DNA of 9,758 nucleotides, taken from assembly GCA_947475855.1 (NCBI GenBank), contig CANJPN010000208.1, positions 1-9,758 of the forward strand. The letters run 5' to 3'. The notes beneath the pieces are model-generated. The model did no database searches. It was given only the letters and a program-made list of their open reading frames with translations, and had not been told where the DNA came from. The DNA is from Bradyrhizobiaceae bacterium. GTDB lineage: Bacteria > Pseudomonadota > Alphaproteobacteria > Rhizobiales > Hyphomicrobiaceae. The position numbers and the translations under genes are program-made. Below are positions 1 through 6,908 of the stretch, piece after piece. Within the stretch, counting starts at the first letter, position 1, and each line of letters starts with the position of its first letter.

Positions 1-538
1 ACCGGGCGAGTTCAAATTTGCCAGCTCCGGCGTCGGCTCGCCGCCTCACCTGGTCGGGCTCGCGTTCCTGCAGGCGACCGGTCTGGATATGGCGCATGTG
101 CCCTATCGCGGCACCGCGCCAGCGATAACAGACGTGGTCGGCGGCCACATCGAGACGCTGTTTGTCAGTTTCGCGACTGCAGAAGCGCAGGCCAAAGCCG
201 GTCAAGTGCGCATGATGGCCGTGTCGGGACCAGTGCGGTTTCCGTCGCTGCCTGATGTGCCCACGCTGAAAGAATCCGGTCTCGACTTGAAGGGCGTCGA
301 TGATGGCGCTTGGTTCGGGTTGGCAGCTCCCGCTGGCACACCGGCGCCGATTGTCGCCAAGCTCAATGCTGCTGTGAACCAGGTGTTGGCGGACCCGGTC
401 ACGAGGGGCCGGATCGAGGCTGCCAACTTCAAGGCCGGAGGCGGCGAGCCGGCGGTGCTGGGCCGGCTGATCGTCGAGCACACCAAATACTGGTCCGACT
501 TGCTGAAGGGCTCGGGTTTCCAACCGAAGGAGCCGTAG
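1..538 (+). CDS. Bug/TctC-family periplasmic solute-binding protein, 3' part
   Basis: This is the C-terminal 178 residues of a tripartite tricarboxylate transporter substrate-binding (TctC/Bug) protein. The reading frame is open from base 2 and ends at TAG 536-538. Bug proteins are usually about 320-330 residues, so roughly the first 145, including the signal peptide, lie upstream of the window. Family hallmarks are visible: FKFASSGVGSPPHL near the edge, HVPYRGTAPAITDVVGGHIE (the loop that wraps the ligand carboxylate), the run VRMMAVSGPVRFPSLPDVPTL, and GLAAPAGTPAPIVAKLN. Known members bind carboxylates or amides in the periplasm and deliver them to a TctAB channel or a sensor kinase. It lies upstream of hyuA across a gap with its own promoter, so it may supply that pathway, but it is probably not strictly co-transcribed with it. 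The ligand cannot be inferred. Family assignment is firm. Confidence 0.93.
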   Translation, partial: PGEFKFASSGVGSPPHLVGLAFLQATGLDMAHVPYRGTAPAITDVVGGHIETLFVSFATAEAQAKAGQVRMMAVSGPVRFPSLPDVPTLKESGLDLKGVDDGAWFGLAAPAGTPAPIVAKLNAAVNQVLADPVTRGRIEAANFKAGGGEPAVLGRLIVEHTKYWSDLLKGSGFQPKEP

Positions 539-836
539 CGGCCCGAATGACCCGAATGAAGAGGTTGGCGGAAGCATTGAGTTTGTGAGCGCTTGTCGTC
601 CAACGCAAAACGGATCGAGCTGCAGCCGACGTTCGGTAAATGTGCAGTTCGGAGGGGAGCCGCAAGGCCCTCATGAATGTTGGCCGATCAACGCTGACTA
701 CCGCGCGCCCTCCCCACGCATTTGACACCATGGCGACGGCTCCTATGATGTGCGGGAAACGTCGTGCCGCACCGGTTATTGCGGCCTGCAGGCGATCCAT
801 CTGCAGTCAACCCGGTCGCGCGAGGCTGTCGCTGCA
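539..836. other. Intergenic region between the Bug gene and hyuA
   Basis: These 298 bases hold no convincing gene on either strand. Open frames across them lack a ribosome-binding site and show no recognisable family. Visible content is a perfect tandem duplication of the 9-mer CCCGAATGA (542-550 and 551-559) just after the Bug stop codon, and a near-consensus sigma70 promoter (722-749) that leaves an untranslated leader of roughly 80 bases before hyuA. I saw no clear terminator hairpin with a T-run for the upstream gene. Confidence 0.6.
722..749 (+). promoter_or_regulatory. Sigma70-type promoter for hyuAB
   Basis: A perfect -35 box TTGACA (722-727) is followed by a 16-bp spacer and the -10 box TATGAT (744-749, one mismatch to TATAAT). 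Predicted transcription start is near 756, giving a leader of about 80 bases to the hyuA ATG at 837. Its position rules against the longer hyuA open frame that begins at 750. Good matches to both boxes at workable spacing are uncommon by chance in DNA this GC-rich. Function is inferred from sequence only. Confidence 0.65.
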
Positions 837-2894
837 ATGCCCTACATTGTTGCTGTCGATATCGGCGGGACCTTCACGGATCTCGCAGCCTGCGACCTTG
901 AGACCGGCCAGCTGCGCCTGGCCAAATGCCCCACGACCTATGGAGACTTCGGCAAAGGCATCTTCGAGTGCTTTGCCAAGGCGGACATCGCGCCGCGCGA
1001 TACCGAGCTGGTCAAGCACGGCACCACGCTGGTCATCAATGCCCTGCTGCAGCGCTCGGGTGCTCGGACTGCGCTTCTGACGACGCGCGGTTTTCGCGAC
1101 GTGCTGGAGATCGGGCGCGGCAACCGGACCCAGCCGTTCGACCTTCGCTTTCGCCGCGACCCTCCACTGATCACGCGCGATTTGCGGCTCGAGTTGGACG
1201 AGCGGATCGGTCCTGACGGGCAAGTGCGAAAACCCCTCGACGACGGGGAGCTCGACGCCGTCGCCGACCGGCTGAAAGCTGCGGGCATCGAGGCGTTGGC
1301 GATCTCGTTCATAAATGCCTACGCCAATCCGGCCCACGAGCAGCGCACGGCAAAGCGGCTCGCCGAGTTGCTGCCCGGCGTCTACATCTCGACAGCCAGC
1401 GAGCTGTCGCGCGAATGGTTCGAGTTCGAACGCACGGCAACCGTTGCCGCCAACGCGTTCGTCGGCCCGCAGACGAGCAGCTATGTACGAAAATTCGAGG
1501 GCGACCTGAGAAGCGGCGGCTTCGAAGGGTCGTTGCTGCTGATGGGATCGCATGGCGGCGTCATGGCTGCGAGCCGGGCCGAGCACGAGCCGATCGCGCT
1601 GGTCGAATCGGGTCCGGTCGGCGGCTCGATAGGGGCAGCCGCCTATGCTCAGCCGCTGGGTTTCGCCAACCTGATAGCGTTCGACATGGGCGGCACGACG
1701 GCAAAGTGCGCCCTGATCGAGAACGGGCAATACGCGGTCGAGTCGACATACTATGTGGGCGGCTTTCTGCGCGGCTTTCCGATCCGTGGCAACGTGATCG
1801 ACATCGTCGAGGTTGGCGCCGGCGGCGGCTCGATCGCCGCCGTCGACAGCCAGCGTCGGATGAACGTGGGGCCGCGTAGTGCGGGCTCGACGCCAGGTCC
1901 GGTGTGCTACGGCAAGGGCGGCGTCGAGCCCACGGTGACGGACGCCAATCTCGTGCTGGGGCGGCTCAATGCGGAGCAGTTCCTCGGCGGTGAGATGCGT
2001 CTGGACGAGGCGGGGGCGCGGCGCGCGATCGCCGATCGGCTGGCCGTGCCGCTCGGCCTGTCCGGGAGCGATTCCGAAACGCGTGCAGCGCAGGGCGTGG
2101 TGACGATTGCCAACCTGACGATGACCGAGGCGATCAAGCAGATCTCGATCGCCCGCGGTCTCGACCCCCGGGACTTCGCGCTGTTCTGCTACGGGGGTGG
2201 CGGCCCGCTCCACGCGGCCGAGCTTGCCCGCGAGCTCTCCATTCCGCATGTCGTCGTGCCGCCGGAGCCGGGCAATTTCTCCGCGCTCGGCATGCTGCTG
2301 GCGAACGCGCGCCTCGATACGGTCCGCACGTTGTTGGCCGACCTCGATACGGGTTCCCTCGCATCGCTGTCTACGATGTTCGCGGAGGTGGAGCGAACCT
2401 CCCGCGATGCACTTCTGCACGAGTTCGGCATCGGTGCGGTCGGGTTCGAACGCCGCGTCGAGATGCGCTACAAGGGGCAGAAGCATTCGTTGCGTATCGC
2501 GCTGCCCGAGGCGCTGGAGCCTCTCGTGCTGCGCGCGCAATTCGATACGGCCTATCAGCACCGTTATGGTCATTCGCGCCCCGGCGCCGCGGTGGAGATC
2601 GTCGGTGTGCTGTCGACTGCCTCGCTCGACATCCGCAGGCCGAAGCTGTCCGATCTCGCGATCGCACGGGGGAAGTCGGGCAAGTCAGGGCCGGCCGGCA
2701 CGCGGCAGGTGTATTTCCTCGAGACCGGCGGCTATCTGGAAACGGCGATCCATGTCCGGGCGCATTTGCCGGTCGGGTTCTCGAGCCACGGTCCGGCGGT
2801 GATCGAGGAATACGGATCGACCACGCTGGTCGGCCCGCGAGATACGTTCAGCATCGGCAGCCTTGGGGAGATCCACATTGACTGCTCCAAATGA
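837..2894 (+). CDS. hyuA: Hydantoinase/oxoprolinase subunit A (HyuA family)
   Basis: The product is a 685-residue cytoplasmic protein, the usual length for HyuA/N-methylhydantoinase A. The family (N-methylhydantoinase, 5-oxoprolinase, acetone/acetophenone carboxylase) uses ATP to phosphorylate a carbonyl or bicarbonate before ring opening or carboxylation, together with a HyuB partner. Domain order: N-terminal Hydant_A_N (about residues 4-180) with phosphate-loop motif DIGGTFTD (8-15) and KHGTT (60-64); the ASKHA core (about 199-490) with SGPVGG (258-263), FDMGGTT (282-288), EVGAGGGS (325-332), GPRSAGSTPGPVCYGKGG (345-362) and YGGGGPLHA (452-460); and a C-terminal beta-rich domain from about 505, including MRYKGQKHSLRI. 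The start is ATG 837, with GAGG at 822-825. The open frame continues upstream to 750, but that stretch overlaps the promoter -10 region and resembles nothing. hyuB overlaps its last 17 bases. The substrate is not determinable, so 'hydantoinase' is a family name only. Confidence 0.92.
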   Translation: MPYIVAVDIGGTFTDLAACDLETGQLRLAKCPTTYGDFGKGIFECFAKADIAPRDTELVKHGTTLVINALLQRSGARTALLTTRGFRDVLEIGRGNRTQPFDLRFRRDPPLITRDLRLELDERIGPDGQVRKPLDDGELDAVADRLKAAGIEALAISFINAYANPAHEQRTAKRLAELLPGVYISTASELSREWFEFERTATVAANAFVGPQTSSYVRKFEGDLRSGGFEGSLLLMGSHGGVMAASRAEHEPIALVESGPVGGSIGAAAYAQPLGFANLIAFDMGGTTAKCALIENGQYAVESTYYVGGFLRGFPIRGNVIDIVEVGAGGGSIAAVDSQRRMNVGPRSAGSTPGPVCYGKGGVEPTVTDANLVLGRLNAEQFLGGEMRLDEAGARRAIADRLAVPLGLSGSDSETRAAQGVVTIANLTMTEAIKQISIARGLDPRDFALFCYGGGGPLHAAELARELSIPHVVVPPEPGNFSALGMLLANARLDTVRTLLADLDTGSLASLSTMFAEVERTSRDALLHEFGIGAVGFERRVEMRYKGQKHSLRIALPEALEPLVLRAQFDTAYQHRYGHSRPGAAVEIVGVLSTASLDIRRPKLSDLAIARGKSGKSGPAGTRQVYFLETGGYLETAIHVRAHLPVGFSSHGPAVIEEYGSTTLVGPRDTFSIGSLGEIHIDCSK
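2865..2880 (+). promoter_or_regulatory. Shine-Dalgarno and TTG start that set the hyuB N-terminus
   Basis: GGGGAG (2865-2870) lies 7 bases before TTG (2878-2880), ideal spacing for initiation. An earlier in-frame TTG at 2863 sits immediately before and partly over this ribosome-binding site and so is unlikely. The first in-frame GTG inside (2935) would remove 19 residues that precede the conserved DPLTVEVIRRRL block. The site lies inside the hyuA 3' end, which suggests translational coupling. Confidence 0.6.
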
Positions 2895-4620
2895 TCCCGG
2901 CTCTGCCTCGGCATGCCCAGGGCCAACTCTGGCTGTGGATCCGCTGACCGTGGAAGTGATCCGTCGCCGGCTCGTCTCCATCTCCGATCAGGTCGACCTC
3001 AACATTACCAGAACGGCCTACAGCCCCCTCGTCTACGAGTACAAGGATTACGCGGTCGGCGTCGTCGATGCGCAGGGACGGCTGCTGTCGCAATGCACCA
3101 GCGGCATGCCGCTGTTCGTTGCCGACGTGCTCGGGGCAGCGGTGCGCGACGGGCTCGAGATCTACGGCCGCGACGGCCTGCACGAGGGCGACATCGTCAT
3201 CACGAACCATGGCGGCACGATCGGCCAGCATCTCAACAATGTCGTTATGTACACGCCCGTGTTCGATCCGCAGACCCGAGAGCTCGCGGCATTCTTCCTC
3301 GTTACGTTGCACTGGCTCGATGTCGGCGGCCGAGTCGTCGGTTCGTTGTCGAAATACGCGACTGACATCTTCCAGGAGGGGATCCAGTTCCATACCGTCA
3401 AACTGCGGTCCCGGGGCGAGCCGGTGGCGGAGATCTATCGGATGATCCGCGCCAATACGCGCTTCCCCGAGGAGGTGATGGGCGACATCGATGCGCAGAT
3501 CGGCGGGTGCCTGATGGGGCGCGACCGGCTGGCCGAGCTGATCGGCCGCTATGGGCTTGCCACGTTCAGGGCCTCGATCTCGTGCATCTGGGATCAGTCG
3601 GAGGCGGTTGCGCGCGCGGCGATCGCAGCGATCCCCGACGGCACTTACGACGCGAGCGCTTTCCTCGACAATGACGGTCTCAATGCGGGCGAGCGGATAC
3701 CGCTCAGCGTCAAGGTGATCATTTCGGGCGATAGCATGACGTTCGATCTCTCGGCTTTGCCGCTCGAGCGTGCTTCGACGATGAACGCAGGCCGCAGCGG
3801 CGGCGGGCAATCCGTGGCACGGCTGGCGTTCCGCTACCTCTTGATTCCGTTCGAGGACGCCAACGAGGGCAGCTATCGGCCCCTTGACCTGGTGCTTCCC
3901 GAGGGCACGGTCATGAGCGCTGGACCCAATGCGGCCAAGGGGCACTACAATCTGGCATTGCCGACGCTGATCGATCTCGTCATCCGCGCGTTGGGCACCG
4001 CCGTTCCCGACAAGGCTGCCGCCGGTCACTATGCGACATTCTCCACGATCCGCTTCGTCGGCAAGCAGCCCGGCAGCGGCGCGCTGTTCCAGTGCAGCGA
4101 CAGTGGCTTCGGCGGATGGGGCGCCTTGTGCGATGCCGATGGACCCGGGCCCTTCCGGACCATGTGCCATGGCGACACGCGCTCGATCCCGATCGAAGTG
4201 CAGGAGGCGAGCTATCCCATCGAGATCGACAGCTACGCCATCCGAACCGACTCCGGCGGCGCGGGCCAGTTCCGCGGCGGGCCGGGTCTGTCGAAGAGCT
4301 ATCGGGTACAGGTCCCCTGTATGTTATTCTCGACCTTCGACCGCACCGAGTGTCCGCCGTGGGGTCTGAATTACGGGCTGGAAGCGCTGCCGGGCGCGGT
4401 GACCATCCAGGGCCCCGACGGCAAGATCAGCTCGGCTCTGAAGGAGAACGTGCAGCTCGCAGCCGGGACACGCGTTGTGGTGGAAACAGGCGGCGGAGGC
4501 GGTTTCGGCGATCCCCGACTGCGAGACCCCCAGCGGATCGAAGCGGACGTGCGGCTCGGCTACATCTCGCGCGAGAGTGCCGAGCAGGTTTATGGCCTGC
4601 GGCTCGATGAGAAACCGTAG
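2878..4620 (+). CDS. hyuB: Hydantoinase/oxoprolinase subunit B (HyuB family)
   Basis: The product has 580 residues, normal for HyuB (Hydantoinase_B, PF02538), and forms the second subunit of an ATP-dependent amidohydrolase/carboxylase with HyuA. Visible family blocks: DPLTVEVIRRRL (21-32), RTAYSPLVYEYKDYAVGVVD (45-64), GDIVITNHGGTIGQHLNN (104-121), an HxxDxGG element at LHWLDVGG (144-151), RYLLIPFEDANEGSYRPLD (319-337), GGAGQFRGGPGL (460-471) and the terminal glycine-rich TGGGGGFGDP (537-546). The His and Asp of HxxDxGG are candidate metal ligands by comparison with acetone-carboxylase relatives; this is inference. Start TTG 2878 is chosen from its Shine-Dalgarno spacing, and the first 20 residues look unconserved. 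It overlaps hyuA by 17 bases, so the two subunits are probably made in equal amounts. No inactivating change is seen. It may be a hydantoinase, an oxoprolinase-like enzyme or a carboxylase. Confidence 0.92.
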   Translation: MTAPNDPGSASACPGPTLAVDPLTVEVIRRRLVSISDQVDLNITRTAYSPLVYEYKDYAVGVVDAQGRLLSQCTSGMPLFVADVLGAAVRDGLEIYGRDGLHEGDIVITNHGGTIGQHLNNVVMYTPVFDPQTRELAAFFLVTLHWLDVGGRVVGSLSKYATDIFQEGIQFHTVKLRSRGEPVAEIYRMIRANTRFPEEVMGDIDAQIGGCLMGRDRLAELIGRYGLATFRASISCIWDQSEAVARAAIAAIPDGTYDASAFLDNDGLNAGERIPLSVKVIISGDSMTFDLSALPLERASTMNAGRSGGGQSVARLAFRYLLIPFEDANEGSYRPLDLVLPEGTVMSAGPNAAKGHYNLALPTLIDLVIRALGTAVPDKAAAGHYATFSTIRFVGKQPGSGALFQCSDSGFGGWGALCDADGPGPFRTMCHGDTRSIPIEVQEASYPIEIDSYAIRTDSGGAGQFRGGPGLSKSYRVQVPCMLFSTFDRTECPPWGLNYGLEALPGAVTIQGPDGKISSALKENVQLAAGTRVVVETGGGGGFGDPRLRDPQRIEADVRLGYISRESAEQVYGLRLDEKP

Positions 4621-4672
4621 CCGGAGTCCACGGCTGCGTGCCCTGGGAACTCTCGGAACGCGGTGCAATGTA

Positions 4673-4691
4673 GGGTCAGATTGTGCGACCC
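4673..4691 (+). repeat. Small inverted repeat upstream of the second Bug gene
   Basis: GGGTC (4673-4677) and GACCC (4687-4691) could pair with a 9-base loop. The 8-bp palindrome CCGATCGG (4690-4697) follows and touches the Shine-Dalgarno of the next gene. There is no T-run, so it is not a terminator. It could be a weak leader hairpin or an operator half-site, or chance. Confidence 0.25.
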
Positions 4692-4713
4692 GATCGGAGG
4701 GAGGAAGCCATCG

Positions 4714-5766
4714 ATGCGCTTGACGAGGAGAGCTTTTCTGGGGGCGGCGGCTCTGCCGTTGGTTCGCGGACGCGCTGCGACAGCACAATCCGGTGAGGCA
4801 ACGTTCAAGGACAAGACGATTCGGGTGCTGGTCGGCACGACGCCGGGCGCTGGCTACGATATGATGGCCCGGCTCGTTGCAGCTCACCTCGAGCGGAAAC
4901 TTCCGGGCAATCCGCGTGCTGTCGTCGAGAACATGCCGGGGGCGGCGAGCCTGACGATGATGAATCATCTCTACACCCGCGCCGCCCGCGACGGCACGGT
5001 CATGGGGCTGCCGCTCAACGGCGTGGTGCTAGAGCCGACGCTGAAGCTCCTCTCGCGCTCTGGCGGCAATGTGCAGTTCGACATTGACCGCATGCATTGG
5101 CTCGGCACGCCCTCTGAAGAGCCGCAGGTGCTCTGGTATCGCGCCGACTCGAAAATCAGGAGCATCGAGGATGTCCGCACGATGAAGAGCATCGTCGGCG
5201 CGAGTTCGACCGGCGCTGACAACTACATCGTGGCCCGCCTGACGAACGCGCTGCTGGGCGGCAAGCTCGAGATCATCAGTGGCTATGCCGGCACTGCCGA
5301 TGTCTTCCTGGCCGGCGACCGCGGTGAGGTGGAAGGCAGTTGCACCGCGCTTTCGGCAATCACCGCCAGCCGTCCCCAGTGGCTCACCGAGAAGAAGGTC
5401 CGCATCGTCCTGCAATATGGTGGGGAGCGGCTGCCGGAGCTTCCCGATGTGCCGACCGCAATCGAGATCGCGCCGGACGACGAAACGCGCGCGATGCTGC
5501 GGTTCTTCGCTGTCAAATTCAAGACCGCCTACCCGTTCGTACTGCCGCCAGAGGTGGCAGCCGACCGCGTCGGCATTCTGCGTACAGCCTTTGACGAGGT
5601 GATGAAGGACGCCGAGTTCGCTCGCGACGTGGCCAAGGCGAACATGGCGCTTCGCCCGCTGAGCGGGCAGGCGACAACCGAGCTTATCAGGGGCACCTAC
5701 GCGGTGCCGGCCTCCACCGTCGACAAGCTCAGGGCAGCGCTGATTCCGGAGCGTGGTGGAAAGTGA
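4714..5766 (+). CDS. Divergent Bug/TctC-family binding protein with Tat-like signal
   Basis: The 350-residue product is a periplasmic solute-binding protein of the tripartite tricarboxylate (TctC/Bug) family. The N-terminus MRLTRRAFLGAAALPLVRG has a twin-arginine motif (TRRAFL) and a short hydrophobic stretch, with likely cleavage after ATAQ (residue 25), implying Tat export. Family marks: IRVLVGTTPGAGYDMMARLVA (36-56), VVENMPGAAS (70-79), NHLYTRAARDGTVMG (84-98) and LPELPDVPTAIEI (240-252). It diverges from standard Bug proteins in the middle: STGADNYIVARLTNALLGGK replaces the usual segment, and the VPYRG motif reads ISGYAGTAD (188-196). Start ATG 4714 follows GGAGGGAGG (4696-4704), 9 bases upstream; the frame opens at 4663 but lacks such a site. 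It lies 93 bases after hyuB on the same strand and probably serves the HyuAB substrate. No TctA/TctB genes are adjacent. Confidence 0.9.
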   Translation: MRLTRRAFLGAAALPLVRGRAATAQSGEATFKDKTIRVLVGTTPGAGYDMMARLVAAHLERKLPGNPRAVVENMPGAASLTMMNHLYTRAARDGTVMGLPLNGVVLEPTLKLLSRSGGNVQFDIDRMHWLGTPSEEPQVLWYRADSKIRSIEDVRTMKSIVGASSTGADNYIVARLTNALLGGKLEIISGYAGTADVFLAGDRGEVEGSCTALSAITASRPQWLTEKKVRIVLQYGGERLPELPDVPTAIEIAPDDETRAMLRFFAVKFKTAYPFVLPPEVAADRVGILRTAFDEVMKDAEFARDVAKANMALRPLSGQATTELIRGTYAVPASTVDKLRAALIPERGGK

Positions 5767-5792
5767 ACGTCACGCGCTGGGATGTGCCGCGC

Positions 5793-5808
5793 AGGCTTCG
5801 CCTTTTTT
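5793..5808 (+). terminator. Possible weak rho-independent terminator
   Basis: AGGC (5793-5796), loop TTC, GCCT (5800-5803), with a run of six T at 5803-5808. The stem is only 4 bp, so it would be weak, but it sits 26 bases after the Bug stop codon in a convergent gap, where a terminator is expected. The rest of the gap (5809-5940) shows no gene and no stronger hairpin. Confidence 0.35.
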
Positions 5809-5940
5809 GAATTGTGAAGAATCCGATGACACGCGGGACAGGATGAAACTGCGCACTTCTCTGTGATGGAAAAAGCGATGTCATTCTGCCGGGTTCACCC
5901 CTGGGTGGTTTCTGAATTGGCCGGGAATGACCGTAAGAGA

Positions 5941-6840
5941 TCAAGGCGCCCACCGGACGCTCCCCGCGCACGTCACATCCAATCCGCCCAGTTCGCGCGC
6001 GCGTTCGGTGAAGATCGGTTGGCGCAGCAGCGACAGGAAGCCCTGCAGCGGCGTGCGATAGCTGTCCCGCTGGCGTACCAAGAGATCGAAGCGCTCGGTC
6101 AGCAGGGGTATGAAGTCGACGCCGGCGGCCGTGGCGACGGACCTCGTGGCGATGCCGCAATCGGCGTGGCCGGAGCGAATCGCCTGGGCGATGTCCGGGC
6201 CGGTCGGCGCGATCAGTGAACGGCTGATCTGCGTCAACTCGAGCCGATCGCGTTTCAGCAGGCCCAGCAGCAACTGCTGTGCGCCAGCACCGTCAGGCCG
6301 GAACGCCACGCGAGCGCCTTTCGCCACGGCGTCCGCGAGCCCGGCGAGGCCCATCGGGTTGCCGGCGGCGGTCAGCAATCCCTGCTCGCGCGCCGCGAAA
6401 CCTATCAACACAGCGTCGTAGAGGGTCGCCTCCTGCATCACCACCTCGACGTTGGCGTCCTTGGCCGGGTCGTCGAGATCGTGGAAGTGGATGGCGGCGG
6501 CGAGCACCTCGCCGGCAAGGAAACGGCGGTAGCCGCTCTCGCTGCCCTCAGGGAGGATGGCGAGTCCGGCGCGGCTTTCCGACAGCGCCCACTGCAGCAG
6601 CGGATCATGGCTTCCCCCGACGATCGGCGGCGGGTTCGCAGGAATTACGCCGAGCGGACGTGCCATGCCGGCCAGCAGCCAGCGGTCGAGATCGCCACGC
6701 GGAAACAGCCACTTGCCCGTGACTTTGGTGCACGGGATCGCGCCCTCGGCCACCAGCTCGTAGAGCTTGCGCTCCTTGATGCGCAGGTAGTCGGCCGCTT
6801 CGGCCGTGGTCAGAAGCTGTAATCCTGCGCTTGTCTGCAT
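5941..6840 (-). CDS. One-component regulator: excisionase-like HTH plus PBP-like sensor
   Basis: The 299-residue cytoplasmic product has two parts. Residues 9-56 form an excisionase/MerR-type helix-turn-helix (LLTTAEAADYLRIKERKLYE, then GAIPCTKVTGKWLFPRGDLDRWL). Residues 75-290 form a periplasmic-binding-protein-like domain (PF12727 type) with GGSHDPLLQWAL (75-86), RPDGAGAQQLLLGLL (181-195), TGPDIAQAIRSGHADCGIA (213-231) and a terminal block ending TERARELGGLDV (278-289). It has no signal peptide, so the fold is used as an intracellular ligand sensor. The sensor is distantly like ModA/TupA-type binding proteins, and proteins of this architecture commonly flank molybdate/tungstate transport or Mo-enzyme genes. 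It is divergent from tupBCA with a 68-base gap, so it most likely controls that operon and itself in response to tungstate or molybdate. It has no ModE-type TOBE domains. Start ATG 6838-6840 gives the complete HTH; the upstream Shine-Dalgarno is poor. Ligand identity is inference. Confidence 0.88.
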   Translation of the reverse strand: MQTSAGLQLLTTAEAADYLRIKERKLYELVAEGAIPCTKVTGKWLFPRGDLDRWLLAGMARPLGVIPANPPPIVGGSHDPLLQWALSESRAGLAILPEGSESGYRRFLAGEVLAAAIHFHDLDDPAKDANVEVVMQEATLYDAVLIGFAAREQGLLTAAGNPMGLAGLADAVAKGARVAFRPDGAGAQQLLLGLLKRDRLELTQISRSLIAPTGPDIAQAIRSGHADCGIATRSVATAAGVDFIPLLTERFDLLVRQRDSYRTPLQGFLSLLRQPIFTERARELGGLDVTCAGSVRWAP

Positions 6841-6858
6841 ATTTCTGCGTTTCTTCTA

Positions 6859-6880
6859 TTTCTTGACTTAACGGTAGAAA
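6859..6880. promoter_or_regulatory. 22-bp dyad in the divergent regulator/tupB gap (candidate operator)
   Basis: TTTCT-N4-TTAA-N4-AGAAA is exactly symmetric: arms 6859-6863 and 6876-6880 around a TTAA centre at 6868-6871. A second partial pairing, TTCTA (6854-6858) with TAGAA (6875-6879), overlaps it. The dyad covers a -35-like TTGACT (6863-6868) on the + strand, although no matching -10 box is evident at normal spacing. The gap is AT-rich compared with its surroundings. Its position between the divergent regulator and tupB makes it the obvious candidate for regulator binding. It does not look like a classical ModE box. Confidence 0.42.
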
Positions 6881-6908
6881 ACATGACCTCTCAGGGCAGT
6901 CAACTTCC

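Noticed and set aside
429..800. 123-codon minus-strand frame covering the Bug-hyuA gap
   Set aside because: It overlaps the Bug 3' end and the plus-strand promoter, has no ribosome-binding site, and its product resembles nothing I recognise.
750..836. N-terminal extension of hyuA to ATG 750
   Set aside because: The start would coincide with the -10 box of the promoter. The extra 29 residues are unconserved in character, and ATG 837 begins exactly at the family's MPYIVAVDIGGTFTD opening.
807..2573. 588-codon open frame on the minus strand opposite hyuA
   Set aside because: It mirrors the codon structure of hyuA in GC-rich DNA. The translation is Arg/His/Gln-rich low-complexity text with no family motif, and the plus-strand gene is unmistakable.
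2848..4170. 440-codon open frame on the minus strand opposite hyuB
   Set aside because: It is an antisense shadow of hyuB with biased composition, no recognisable domain and no credible ribosome-binding site.
5896..5907. CACC/GGTG hairpin as a terminator for the minus-strand regulator
   Set aside because: The stem is 4 bp with no T-run in the required direction, so it is indistinguishable from chance.
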